Shown here one piece after another: positions 1 to 6,247 of a DNA stretch of 15,092 bases (positions are counted from its first letter, which is position 1; each line of letters starts with the position of its first letter). Below the pieces are notes generated by a model, which was not told the DNA's origin, did no database searches, and worked only from the letters and a program-made list of their open reading frames with translations. Source of the stretch: CAYWTX01 sp964461295 (GTDB lineage Bacteria; Planctomycetota; Phycisphaerae; SM23-33). The stretch lies in contig CAYWTX010000014.1 of the NCBI GenBank assembly GCA_964461295.1, positions 1-15,092 of the forward strand. Reading direction: 5' to 3'. The position numbers and the translations under genes are program-made.

Positions 1-1
1 T

Positions 2-1201
2 ACGGCAGGCGAGCCAGCTCGGTCCACCCGGGCTGGCCGCCTCATCTTCCCCGCCTGCCGGCAGGCCCAAAAGCGCAAAATCCCGGGGGGGCTGGGGGGC
101 AGGCCCCCCGAGAGCTACCCACACGAAACAGCGGGGAGCCTCCAGAACACACTGGATGGGCAGGTGACCATCCCGCTAAGCGAACGCAACAAGTTGACGG
201 TGGGAGGAAGTTTCTCGGGCACTTCGATGGATAAATGGGCCGTGGACATGCCGCCGTACTGGTACGCTGACATGCCCGACCTGCCGACGTGCGAGTACCA
301 GACGGCATTGTTCCTCATTGACCGCCAGAAGGTGACGGATCGCTTTGACATCGAGGCGCAGGTACGCGGAGAGTGGGATAGCGGGACCGGCGTGGACTGG
401 GCCGGCCGGCTGTCGGGCATGTACGCCCTGGACGACGCGAAGCACCATGTGCTTCGGTTGTCGGGGGCGAAGGCGTTCCGCGTGCCCAACGCCATGCTCC
501 GAGAGGGCGAGGTCCGGGCGTACCCGTTGCCGCCTCCCTATCCCCCTTACGTCTACACGATCGACAACACCGGCGGCATCCGCAACGAAGAGACGACTTC
601 GGTGGAACTGGGATACAACGGACAGTTGACGAAGTGGCTGACGGTGCGTGCGGACACGTATTACCAGTGGATGACGGGGCTGGTCGGCTTCGAGCGGTTG
701 CCGACGTCGCCCCCGCTTCCGATGGCGTGGTTGGAGATCGACAACTCCAACGACGCGCGTGCATACGGCGCGGAGGCCGAGGTCGAGGTGAAGGGCAAGA
801 ACTGGAAGCTCAGCGGGTGGTACGCCTTCAGCAACATCACCTATGACCAAGACCCATTCTTGCACAACGTGCGGGCGTACAACCCGGCCGCGCACAAGGT
901 CGGGCTCACGGGGCGCATCATGCTGCCGGACGACTGGACGCTCAACGCGATGTACCGCTACACGGCGAGTACCTGCGGCGAGGCGTCGTCGGCGAGCGGC
1001 GCTCTACAGTCCGACACCGGGCGGTCGCACCGCCTGGACCTGACCGCGACGAAGAGGTTCGGCAAGGAAGGCCCCGAACTGACGGTCGGGGTCGCCAACC
1101 TGCTGGAACGTAACGTCGAGCGGGTGGATTGGGCCGGCGGCGTCGCCGGGCATGACACGCCCGGGCGGACGTTCTTCATCCGGCTGATGCACAGATTCTG
1201 A
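2..1201 (+). CDS. TonB-dependent outer-membrane receptor, C-terminal part (5' partial)
   Basis: The frame is open from the window edge to a TGA at 1199-1201, so only the last ~400 codons are present. The protein would form the C-terminal beta-barrel of a TonB-dependent receptor, which imports siderophores, cobalamin or other large ligands across the outer membrane. Visible support is a run of alternating amphipathic strands with aromatic girdle residues (WLTVRADTYYQW, WKLSGWYAFSNITY, WTLNAMYRYTAS). Near the end is the family-typical GVANLLERNVERVDW segment, and the last residue is Phe (TFFIRLMHRF), the usual outer-membrane insertion signal. The plug domain and TonB box lie outside the window. 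The first ~110 nt translate to a low-complexity Gly/Pro/Arg stretch unlike a barrel and contain strong palindromes, so they may be an in-frame insertion. Convincing receptor sequence starts near 115. A GTG at 164 has no clear ribosome site and is not favoured as a start. Substrate cannot be told. Confidence 0.8.
   Translation, partial: TAGEPARSTRAGRLIFPACRQAQKRKIPGGLGGRPPESYPHETAGSLQNTLDGQVTIPLSERNKLTVGGSFSGTSMDKWAVDMPPYWYADMPDLPTCEYQTALFLIDRQKVTDRFDIEAQVRGEWDSGTGVDWAGRLSGMYALDDAKHHVLRLSGAKAFRVPNAMLREGEVRAYPLPPPYPPYVYTIDNTGGIRNEETTSVELGYNGQLTKWLTVRADTYYQWMTGLVGFERLPTSPPLPMAWLEIDNSNDARAYGAEAEVEVKGKNWKLSGWYAFSNITYDQDPFLHNVRAYNPAAHKVGLTGRIMLPDDWTLNAMYRYTASTCGEASSASGALQSDTGRSHRLDLTATKRFGKEGPELTVGVANLLERNVERVDWAGGVAGHDTPGRTFFIRLMHRF
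54..112. repeat. Palindromic G/C-rich patch inside the receptor frame
   Basis: A perfect 12-bp palindrome CCTGCCGGCAGG lies at 54-65. It is followed by G-runs and a GGGGGG...CCCCCC hairpin around 94-110. The patch stays in frame with the receptor but encodes residues atypical of a beta-barrel. It may be a small inserted repeat; this is inferred from composition only. Confidence 0.35.
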
Positions 1202-1203
1202 GA

Positions 1204-1398
1204 GTTCATGATAGAATCGAACCTCGCGGCTTGGCCCACGCCGGAGGCCTTCTGTCGCCCCTTCCGGGCTTCTCGCCTGATCCATTGTCTACCGGGGGCT
1301 TACGCCCACGGTGGACAAAGAACTAAGCGCAGAGCCCCGAAGGGGCGACAGACAGCGTCCAGCGCGGGCAAACCTGCGAGACCCGATTCTTTCACAAC
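1204..1398 (+). repeat. Dispersed ~172-bp palindromic repeat, copy A
   Basis: This copy starts three bases after the receptor stop. It shares with copies at 3449-3621 and 5950-6121 (reverse) the ends AGAATCG.../...CGATTCTTTCACA, an internal TTCTGTCGCCCCTTC block, a CATTGTCTACCGGGGGC core and a GGGGCTTACGCCC hairpin. Its ends are inverted repeats of each other, and its right half contains a reverse-complement echo of its left half (GCCCCGAAGGGGCGACAGA). No coding capacity is convincing. It resembles a non-autonomous MITE or REP-type element. Confidence 0.7.
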
Positions 1399-1438
1399 CT
1401 CTGAGTTCCGGAATCCATGGAGCAGCGATGACCGACGC

Positions 1439-1493
1439 CGCTTGCGGTTCGCGGAGCCCGGCCGCGCGGCCGAGGTTCTGCGAACCGTAAGCG
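1439..1493. repeat. Inverted repeat downstream of the SOD gene
   Basis: Arms CGCTTGCGGTTCGC (1439-1452) and GCGAACCGTAAGCG (1480-1493) pair with one mismatch over 14 bp. The loop contains the perfect palindrome CGGCCGCGCGGCCG (1459-1472). It lies just past the 3' end of the minus-strand SOD gene and could stop or stabilise its transcript, but there is no T-run, so a plain repeat is equally likely. With copy A it accounts for most of the gene-free stretch 1202-1514. Confidence 0.5.
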
Positions 1494-1514
1494 AGCATGC
1501 CTCAGACGTTCCCC

Positions 1515-2270
1515 CTATCCGCCGCAGGCGAGCTTCTTCGCCCACGCCAGGCGATGGGCGGCGAACTCCCAGTTGGCCAGTTTCATGAACGCTTCCACCC
1601 AGTCGGCCCGTTTGTTCTGGTATTGCAGGTAGTACGCGTGTTCCCACACATCGCAGACCAACAGCGGCATCGCGCCCCAGACCGCCAGGTTCTGGTGCTT
1701 CTCGCTCTGCAGGATCAGCAGCTTGCCCGCGATCGGCTCGTACGCCAGCACGGCCCAGCCGCTGCCCTCAACCGCCTTGGCGGCCGAGGCAAACTGCGCC
1801 TTCGCGGCGTCGGCCGAGCCGAAACTCGCCGCCAGCGCCTTGGCCATTTCGTCGCTCGCCTTGCCGCCGGAGGCCATCGAGTGCCAGAACAGGCTGTGCA
1901 GCATGTGCCCGCTGCCGTGGAACGACAGCGCGTTGGACATCGCCTGCACGGCCGCGAAGTCGTTCGCCGTTCTCGCGGCGGCGAGCTTGTCCAGCGTGTC
2001 GTTGAGCCCCTTGACGTAGGCGGCGTGGTGGGCGTCGTGGTGCACCTTGAGCATCCGCTCCTCGTAGAGCGGGGCGAGGGCGTCGTAACCGTACGGCAGC
2101 GGAGGCAGCGCGTACTTGCCGCCCAAGACCGCGCCGGGAAGGCACACGTCCTTGCTCTCGGCCGCGGCGGCCCCGTCGCGGGGCTGGGCAACCGCATTAC
2201 CGGCCGCCGCCAGCACCGCCGCCGCCCCGCCGGCCGCCAACACGTCTCGTCGCGAATGCGACTGCTCCAT
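1515..2270 (-). CDS. Tat-exported Fe/Mn superoxide dismutase
   Basis: Converts superoxide to oxygen and hydrogen peroxide, here outside the cytoplasm. The 251-residue protein begins with a twin-arginine signal (SRRDVLAAGG at 6-15, then an Ala-rich hydrophobic stretch to about residue 29), so it should be exported folded. The mature part carries the family metal ligands: His77 in KVHHDAHHAAYV, His125 in GHMLHSLFW, and Asp207 and His211 in the signature DVWEHAYY. Tyr85 is in the usual gateway position. Gly121 and Gln193 sit where Mn-type enzymes have Gly77 and Gln146 (E. coli SodA numbering), which favours Mn or cambialistic use over a strict Fe enzyme; this is a by-eye alignment. Leu124 replaces the usual Asn before the ligand His. 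The start is supported by AAAGGAG at 2277-2283, six bases upstream. A TACAAT box at 2327-2332 suggests its own promoter. Confidence 0.95.
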   Translation of the reverse strand: MEQSHSRRDVLAAGGAAAVLAAAGNAVAQPRDGAAAAESKDVCLPGAVLGGKYALPPLPYGYDALAPLYEERMLKVHHDAHHAAYVKGLNDTLDKLAAARTANDFAAVQAMSNALSFHGSGHMLHSLFWHSMASGGKASDEMAKALAASFGSADAAKAQFASAAKAVEGSGWAVLAYEPIAGKLLILQSEKHQNLAVWGAMPLLVCDVWEHAYYLQYQNKRADWVEAFMKLANWEFAAHRLAWAKKLACGG

Positions 2271-2326
2271 CGCTGTCTCCTTTCGTGTGTCAACGCACGA
2301 ACATCGCGCACACAGCGCGTTGGAGA

Positions 2327-2332
2327 ATTGTA
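2327..2332 (-). promoter_or_regulatory. Candidate -10 box (TACAAT) for the SOD gene
   Basis: On the minus strand TACAAT (5 of 6 to the sigma-70 consensus) lies about 57 bases before the SOD start, inside the 91-base gap after the aldolase gene. No good -35 hexamer is found 16-18 bases upstream, so support is weak on its own. The same hexamer precedes the aldolase and recJ genes. Confidence 0.3.
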
Positions 2333-2361
2333 GGCACGATGCCGGCCAGATGGAGGAACCG

Positions 2362-3312
2362 TCACTCGAACTTGACTTCGAGTTCCTTGTAGAACCCCAG
2401 CAAGTCGTCGCGTCTGGGGCTCTCCATCCACTGGATGGCGGTCTGCGGGTGCAGGTTGCGCACGCCGGTGAGCATGTAGGGCACGTGATAGCCCCAGGCC
2501 ATCTTCGCCTGTAGCGGCAGGATGTGCGTCTGGATGGCGTCCAGCAGCGGCGGAAGCTTGAACTTGGGGTTCTTGAGAAAACTCAGCAGCAGTTCGGTGG
2601 GGCAGTTGCCCGCGCCGCGCCCCAGGCCGTACAGCGTGCCGTCCATGTAGTTCGCGCCGCGGATGATCCCCTCGATGGTGTTGGCGAACGCGAGCTGCTG
2701 GTTATTGTGCATGTGCAGCCCGATCTGCTTGGTCTTCACGTACATCTGGTACGTCTCGACCAGGAAGTGAATCTCCTCGCTGTACAGAGCCCCGAAGCTG
2801 TCAACGATGTACACCGCGACGGCCTTGGTCTCCTTCTCAAGCTGCTCCAGGGCCTCGCGCAGGAACGGCCCGCCCTCCGTCGAGATCGCCATGATGTTGA
2901 TCGTGGTTTCGTAGCCGAGCTGGTTGGCGGCGTTGGAGATGAAGATCGCCTTGTCCACGTCCTTGACGTACGTGGCCACGCGAATCAAGTCCACCACCGA
3001 CTTCTCCTTGGGCAGGATGTCGTCGGCCGAGGACTTGTGCGCGTCCATCATGACGGCGAGCTTCGTGTTCCGCGGCTCGATGCCGTCGGTGGCGCGGCGC
3101 AGGTCGTCCTCCTCGCAGAACCGCCACGGGCCGAACTGGCTGGGGTCCAGCAACTTCTTGCTGTTGCGGTAGCCCAACTCCACGAAATCAACGCCGGCGG
3201 CGCACACAGCCGAGTAGGCCGCCCGCACCACCTCCAGGTCGAAGCGCGAGTTGTTCATCAGTCCGCCGTCGCGGATGGTGCAGTCCACTACCTTGATCTG
3301 GGGCCGGTACAT
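2362..3312 (-). CDS. DRE-TIM metallolyase family aldolase (MhpE/HMGL-like)
   Basis: A 316-residue TIM-barrel protein of the HMG-CoA lyase / 4-hydroxy-2-oxovalerate aldolase superfamily, whose members make or break C-C bonds next to a keto group using a divalent metal. It opens with VVDCTIRDGG (8-17), the family's D-x-T-x-R-D-G metal and catalytic motif. Further support is the strand-end DSFGALYSEE (171-180), the metal-binding HMHNN (200-204) and the Gly-rich GLGRGAGN (229-236). The length fits a single catalytic domain without the DmpG C-terminal communication domain, and no acetaldehyde dehydrogenase partner is adjacent, so a meta-cleavage role is doubtful. The substrate is unknown. The start is fixed by AGGAGA at 3321-3326, eight bases upstream, and a good promoter at 3346-3375. 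DAHP synthase, the shikimate entry enzyme, is the next gene upstream but is separated by a repeat and this promoter, so a joint pathway is only a possibility. Confidence 0.85.
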   Translation of the reverse strand: MYRPQIKVVDCTIRDGGLMNNSRFDLEVVRAAYSAVCAAGVDFVELGYRNSKKLLDPSQFGPWRFCEEDDLRRATDGIEPRNTKLAVMMDAHKSSADDILPKEKSVVDLIRVATYVKDVDKAIFISNAANQLGYETTINIMAISTEGGPFLREALEQLEKETKAVAVYIVDSFGALYSEEIHFLVETYQMYVKTKQIGLHMHNNQQLAFANTIEGIIRGANYMDGTLYGLGRGAGNCPTELLLSFLKNPKFKLPPLLDAIQTHILPLQAKMAWGYHVPYMLTGVRNLHPQTAIQWMESPRRDDLLGFYKELEVKFE

Positions 3313-3345
3313 CGGGTGATTCTCCTGCTTCCAGTGAAGTCGCGC

Positions 3346-3375
3346 ATTGTACCGCGGGAGCCGCCCGCTTGTGAA
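3346..3375 (-). promoter_or_regulatory. Sigma-70-like promoter of the aldolase gene
   Basis: On the minus strand the sequence reads TTCACA (3370-3375), an 18-base spacer, then TACAAT (3346-3351); each hexamer matches the consensus at 5 of 6. Transcription would start near 3339 and give a leader of about 27 bases with the AGGAGA ribosome site. The -35 ends 13 bases from the boundary of the inverted-repeat element at 3388. Confidence 0.5.
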
Positions 3376-3387
3376 TGGGCAATTGCC

Positions 3388-3670
3388 GACCGCGGAGGCA
3401 CAGAGGACACAGAGAGAACAGTCCTATCCGTGTTCACCCGTGCTCGGAGCTTGTGAGAGAATCGAAACTCGCGGGTCCGCCCGCTCTGGACGCTTTCTGT
3501 CGCCCCTTCGGGGCTCTATGCTTAACTGATTGTATACCGGGGGCTTACGCCCCCGGCTAAGTCCTGACCGCCCCCTCGGGGCGAAGAGGGACGAGGGCGA
3601 TTCTTCAGTTCTTTCACAAGCTCTCGCCGTTGCTCTTCCTCCCCTCGGTGTCCTCTGTGCCTCCGCGGTC
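3388..3670. mobile_element. 283-bp MITE-like element with perfect 23-bp inverted ends
   Basis: Positions 3388-3410 and 3648-3670 are exact reverse complements over 23 bp (left arm begins GACCGCGGAGGCACAGAGG). The interior holds copy B of the ~172-bp repeat and no convincing gene. The right arm overlaps the last two bases of the DAHP synthase TGA on the minus strand, so the element boundary supplies part of that stop codon. No transposase or clear target-site duplication was seen. Together with the aldolase promoter it fills the gene-free stretch 3313-3668. Confidence 0.6.
3449..3621 (+). repeat. Dispersed ~172-bp palindromic repeat, copy B
   Basis: In the same orientation as copy A and close to the reverse complement of copy C. 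Landmarks are GCTTGTGAGAGAATCG at the left end, TTTCTGTCGCCCCTTCGG, the core GATTGTATACCGGGGGC with a CCGGGGGCTTACGCCCCCGG hairpin, a CCTCGGGGCGAAGAGGG block, and TTCTTTCACAAGC at the right end. It lies between the DAHP synthase and aldolase genes, so it is probably in the DAHP synthase 3' UTR if transcribed. Confidence 0.75.
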
Positions 3671-4670
3671 AGGCCATGGCTTCGCCGATGCGTTTGCAGC
3701 TCTCGATGGTCTGCTTGAGTTGCTCCGGCGTGATGGTCTGCTTGCCGTCCGACCAGGCCTTGTCGGGGTCGCAGTGCGCCTCGACCACCAGCCCGTCGGC
3801 CCCGGCCGCGATCGCCGCGCGGCTCATTTGCAGCACCATGTCGCTTCGCCCCGTGCCGTGCGAGGGGTCCACCAGCACGGGCAGGTAACTCTCGATCTTC
3901 GCGGCCGCCACCGCGCTGAGGTCCAGCGTGTTCCGCGTGAAGTCCTCGAACGTGCGGATGCCGCGCTCGCACAAGATCACCTGCTCGTTGCCGCTGCGGA
4001 TGATGTAGTCGGCCGCGGCCAGCCATTCCTCGATCTTCGCCGAGTCGCCGCGCTTCAGCAGCACCGGTTTGCGCGTGTTGCCCAGTTTGCTCAGCAGCGC
4101 GTAGTTCTTCATGTTCCGCGTGCCGACCTGGTAGACGTCGGCGTGCTGGCCCACGATGTCGATGTCGGCCGTGTCGATGATCTCCGTCACGATCGGCATG
4201 CCGGTCTCGCGCCGGACCTTGGAGAGGATTTCCAGCCCCTTCTCGCGCAGGCCCTGGAAACTCCAGGCGCTGGTGCGCGGCTTGTACGCCCCGCCGCGGA
4301 AGATGGCGGCCCCGGCCGCCTTCACCCGCTCGGCGATCCGCAGCGTCGTGTCCTCGTCCTCGACCGAGCACGGCCCGGCGATGAACACCAGGTCCTTGCC
4401 GATCGGCACGTCGCCCACGCGGATGACGAAGCCGTCTGGATGCACGCTGCGGGCGACGTACTTGTACGGCCGCAGGACGCGGAAGGCCCGCTCGACGCCG
4501 CTCAGCGCGGCCAGCGAATCGAGATCGACATCGCGTTCGTCGCCGACCAGACCGATGATGGTGCGTTCGGTGCCGCGGCTGAGGTGGGCGACCATGCCCA
4601 GGCTCTCGATCCGCTTGACCACGTCTTGGATCTGCGCCTCGGCGGCGCCCGCCTGCATCACGATGACCAT
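3669..4670 (-). CDS. aroF: 3-deoxy-7-phosphoheptulonate (DAHP) synthase, type I-beta with N-terminal regulatory domain
   Basis: Condenses phosphoenolpyruvate and erythrose 4-phosphate to DAHP, the first step of the shikimate pathway to aromatic amino acids; cytoplasmic. From the chosen ATG the protein has 333 residues, close to the Thermotoga maritima enzyme. Residues 1-~70 (MVIVMQAGAAEAQIQDVV..., SRGTERTIIGLVGD) form the ferredoxin-like regulatory domain, then comes a beta-barrel with AGPCSVE (metal Cys), FRGGAYKPRTS, VLLKRG, CERGIRTFE, VDPSHGTGR (metal His), LVVEAHCDPDKAWSDGKQ (metal Glu and Asp). The frame extends 26 codons upstream, but homologues begin at MVIV and a GAGG element lies just upstream, so 4670 is preferred. 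Its TGA is completed by the inverted-repeat element downstream. The N-terminal domain suggests allosteric feedback by an aromatic amino acid; which one cannot be told. The gene symbol is by family convention. Confidence 0.95.
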   Translation of the reverse strand: MVIVMQAGAAEAQIQDVVKRIESLGMVAHLSRGTERTIIGLVGDERDVDLDSLAALSGVERAFRVLRPYKYVARSVHPDGFVIRVGDVPIGKDLVFIAGPCSVEDEDTTLRIAERVKAAGAAIFRGGAYKPRTSAWSFQGLREKGLEILSKVRRETGMPIVTEIIDTADIDIVGQHADVYQVGTRNMKNYALLSKLGNTRKPVLLKRGDSAKIEEWLAAADYIIRSGNEQVILCERGIRTFEDFTRNTLDLSAVAAAKIESYLPVLVDPSHGTGRSDMVLQMSRAAIAAGADGLVVEAHCDPDKAWSDGKQTITPEQLKQTIESCKRIGEAMA

Positions 4671-4710
4671 GGCGTACCTCGCTACGCGTTGGAACGCGGT
4701 CCCGACGGAG

Positions 4711-4757
4711 CCGGGGCGTGTCGCCCCGGTCGCCAACCGGGCCGGCACAGCCCGGTT
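4711..4757. repeat. Tandem hairpins between the propeller and DAHP synthase genes
   Basis: Two perfect stems sit side by side: CCGGGGCG-TGT-CGCCCCGG (4711-4729) and AACCGGGC-7 nt-GCCCGGTT (4735-4757). They lie 19 bases past the stop of the minus-strand propeller gene and could act as a terminator or mRNA-stabilising structure. There is no T-run, so this is uncertain; they may be REP-like repeats. Confidence 0.5.
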
Positions 4758-4775
4758 CCGTGGATGCCGCTGGCC

Positions 4776-5723
4776 CTACTTCTTCCCGTCCGGCGACGCG
4801 TGACCTTCCGCAATCAGCTTGATCCCCGACGGTCCTTTGATGCCCTGCGACGCATCGAGCTTCCACAGTACTTTCTTCTCGCGGTTGACCTCGAAGGCCT
4901 TCACCGTGTTGCCGCTCTGGTACATCGCCACCAGCACCGTGCCCGCCGGCGTGCGCGAGATGCCCGACACCCACGCCATCTTCACGCCCTGGCCCTCCGC
5001 GTCGGCGTTGGTGAACTCCCACGTCTTCCTGCCGTCGGCGTCGAACTCGGCCACCGCCTGCTGGCCCGCCAGCGAGCACAGCAACTTGCCGCCGCCCAGC
5101 GGCAGCACTTCATACACGCCGTTGCCCTTCCTATCTGCCGGCCGCACGGCCACGTCGCGCAGCACCTTGCCCTTTTCGTCGATCTGCCGCGCCAGGCCGT
5201 CGTTCATCAGCGCCAGCCACTGGCCGGCCTCCTCGCCGCGGCGAACCATCCGCACCTGCTGATGGGTGGCGGGCTCGGCCGTCTCGAACGGCACGGTCTT
5301 CACCACCTTGCCGCCGGGGTCGATGTACACCAGCCGCTTGCTGCCCGCCTCGGCCGTGACGACCGCGCCGTCGGGCTGGACCTGGCAGGAGTGGACCTCG
5401 CACTTGGCCGTGGAGGCGGGCTCGGCCGCGCCCGCCTTGTAGGTCCACAGGACCTTCCCGCCGCCGGCCTTGAGGTCGGGCACGACTTCCTCGACGAATC
5501 CGTGGCCGGCATAGACAACGTTGCCGTTGGGCCGCATGCAGACGTCGTACGGCCCGCCGGCCTTGTGCTGCCAGACGATCCCGCCGCCGTCGCGGTAGAT
5601 GACGACCTTGCCGCCGGAGTAGTCGCTGATGAGGTAGCTGCGCGCCGGCTGGGTGGCGGGCTCGGCCGCAAGGGCCAGCGACGCCGCAAACGACACGAGC
5701 GAAACGAACGAAGCCGTCTTCAT
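4776..5723 (-). CDS. Secreted beta-propeller-like protein of unknown function
   Basis: No specific function is recognised. The 315-residue product starts MKTASFVSLVSFAASLALAAEP, a clear Sec signal peptide with probable cleavage after ALAA. The rest shows repeated strand-turn units of the PQQ/WD-like propeller type: GGKVVIYRDGGGIVWQHKAGGPYDVCMRPNGNVVYAG, GKVLWTYKAG, GRKTWEFTNADAEG, REKKVLWKLDASQG, with the recurring [KR]xxW and NGNVxxA/GxxxVAM pattern. Two or three Cys residues are present. It is probably periplasmic and could bind a ligand or partner through the propeller face. The frame extends 25 codons further upstream, but the signal peptide and AAAGG on the minus strand fix the start at 5723. 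A weak TTGCTT-17 nt-GATTAT pair at 5745-5773 is a possible promoter. Tandem hairpins follow the stop. Confidence 0.85.
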   Translation of the reverse strand: MKTASFVSLVSFAASLALAAEPATQPARSYLISDYSGGKVVIYRDGGGIVWQHKAGGPYDVCMRPNGNVVYAGHGFVEEVVPDLKAGGGKVLWTYKAGAAEPASTAKCEVHSCQVQPDGAVVTAEAGSKRLVYIDPGGKVVKTVPFETAEPATHQQVRMVRRGEEAGQWLALMNDGLARQIDEKGKVLRDVAVRPADRKGNGVYEVLPLGGGKLLCSLAGQQAVAEFDADGRKTWEFTNADAEGQGVKMAWVSGISRTPAGTVLVAMYQSGNTVKAFEVNREKKVLWKLDASQGIKGPSGIKLIAEGHASPDGKK

Positions 5724-6247
5724 GGGGTTGCCTTTCTGACGCCGATAATCCCGTTCGCCGACTGCGAAAGCAACGTCTATCTGGCCTTCCGCGAGCAAAC
5801 GTCCGCGCAGGTCCGCCGGTCCGCGGGCAGAAACTGTGAGCGTGGGCGTGTTTCCTTCGGGAGTCTCGCTCGGCAGGGCTCCGGTACGGGTACGGGCATG
5901 GGCGCGTTCGCCGAAGAAGGTGCCCCCGCGCTCAGAACTCGTGCTCAGCGCTTGTGAAAGAATCGCGGAAGCAGCTTTTGTCCCTCCTCGCCCCGAAGGG
6001 GCAATCAGGGCTCAGCCGGTGGCGTAACCAACCGGTATACAATAGATTAGGCGAGAAGCCATGGAGGGCGACAGAAAGCCTCCCGCGCGGGGCAGACCGC
6101 GAGTTTCGATTCTTTCACAGCAACAATTCGCCATCCCGCAACGGAACCAGCCAGAAGAAACTCTCATCCGCATCCTTGCTTGCGCTCGCAATGGGCGGCT
6201 GGTTCGGGTAGCATCCCAGTCGGACGGAACGGATGGAAAGGACGGGC
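5724..6247. other. Gene-free region between divergent genes
   Basis: This 524-base stretch separates the minus-strand propeller gene from the plus-strand kinase gene. It holds the weak propeller promoter (5745-5773) and copy C of the dispersed repeat (5950-6121). The remaining sequence at 5780-5949 and 6122-6236 shows no gene. The long plus-strand frame crossing it is the antisense shadow of the propeller and DAHP synthase genes. The kinase promoter should lie in 6122-6236, but no convincing -35/-10 pair was found. Confidence 0.6.
5950..6121 (-). repeat. Dispersed ~172-bp palindromic repeat, copy C (reversed)
   Basis: Read on the minus strand this matches copy B nearly end to end: GCTGTGAAAGAATCGAAACT, GGCTTTCTGTCGCCCT, CTATTGTATACCGG, GCCCCTTCGGGGCGAGGAGGG and GATTCTTTCACAAGC occur in the same order and spacing. 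Differences are scattered substitutions. Being inverted relative to A and B, it argues for mobility or ancient dispersal rather than tandem duplication. Confidence 0.75.

Noticed and set aside
1208..1588. 126-codon plus-strand frame after the receptor gene
   Set aside because: It runs through repeat copy A and into the SOD gene on the other strand, with no ribosome site or family signal.
3347..3560. Small plus-strand frames in the aldolase-DAHP synthase gap
   Set aside because: They lie entirely within repeat sequence and encode repeat-derived peptides such as RRHRGHREN.
3424..5957. Very long open frames opposite the DAHP synthase and propeller genes (plus-strand 3630-5957 and minus-strand 3424-5079)
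   Set aside because: They overlap well-supported genes in other frames, have Arg/Ala/Gly-rich shadow composition and match no family. They result from high GC lowering stop frequency.
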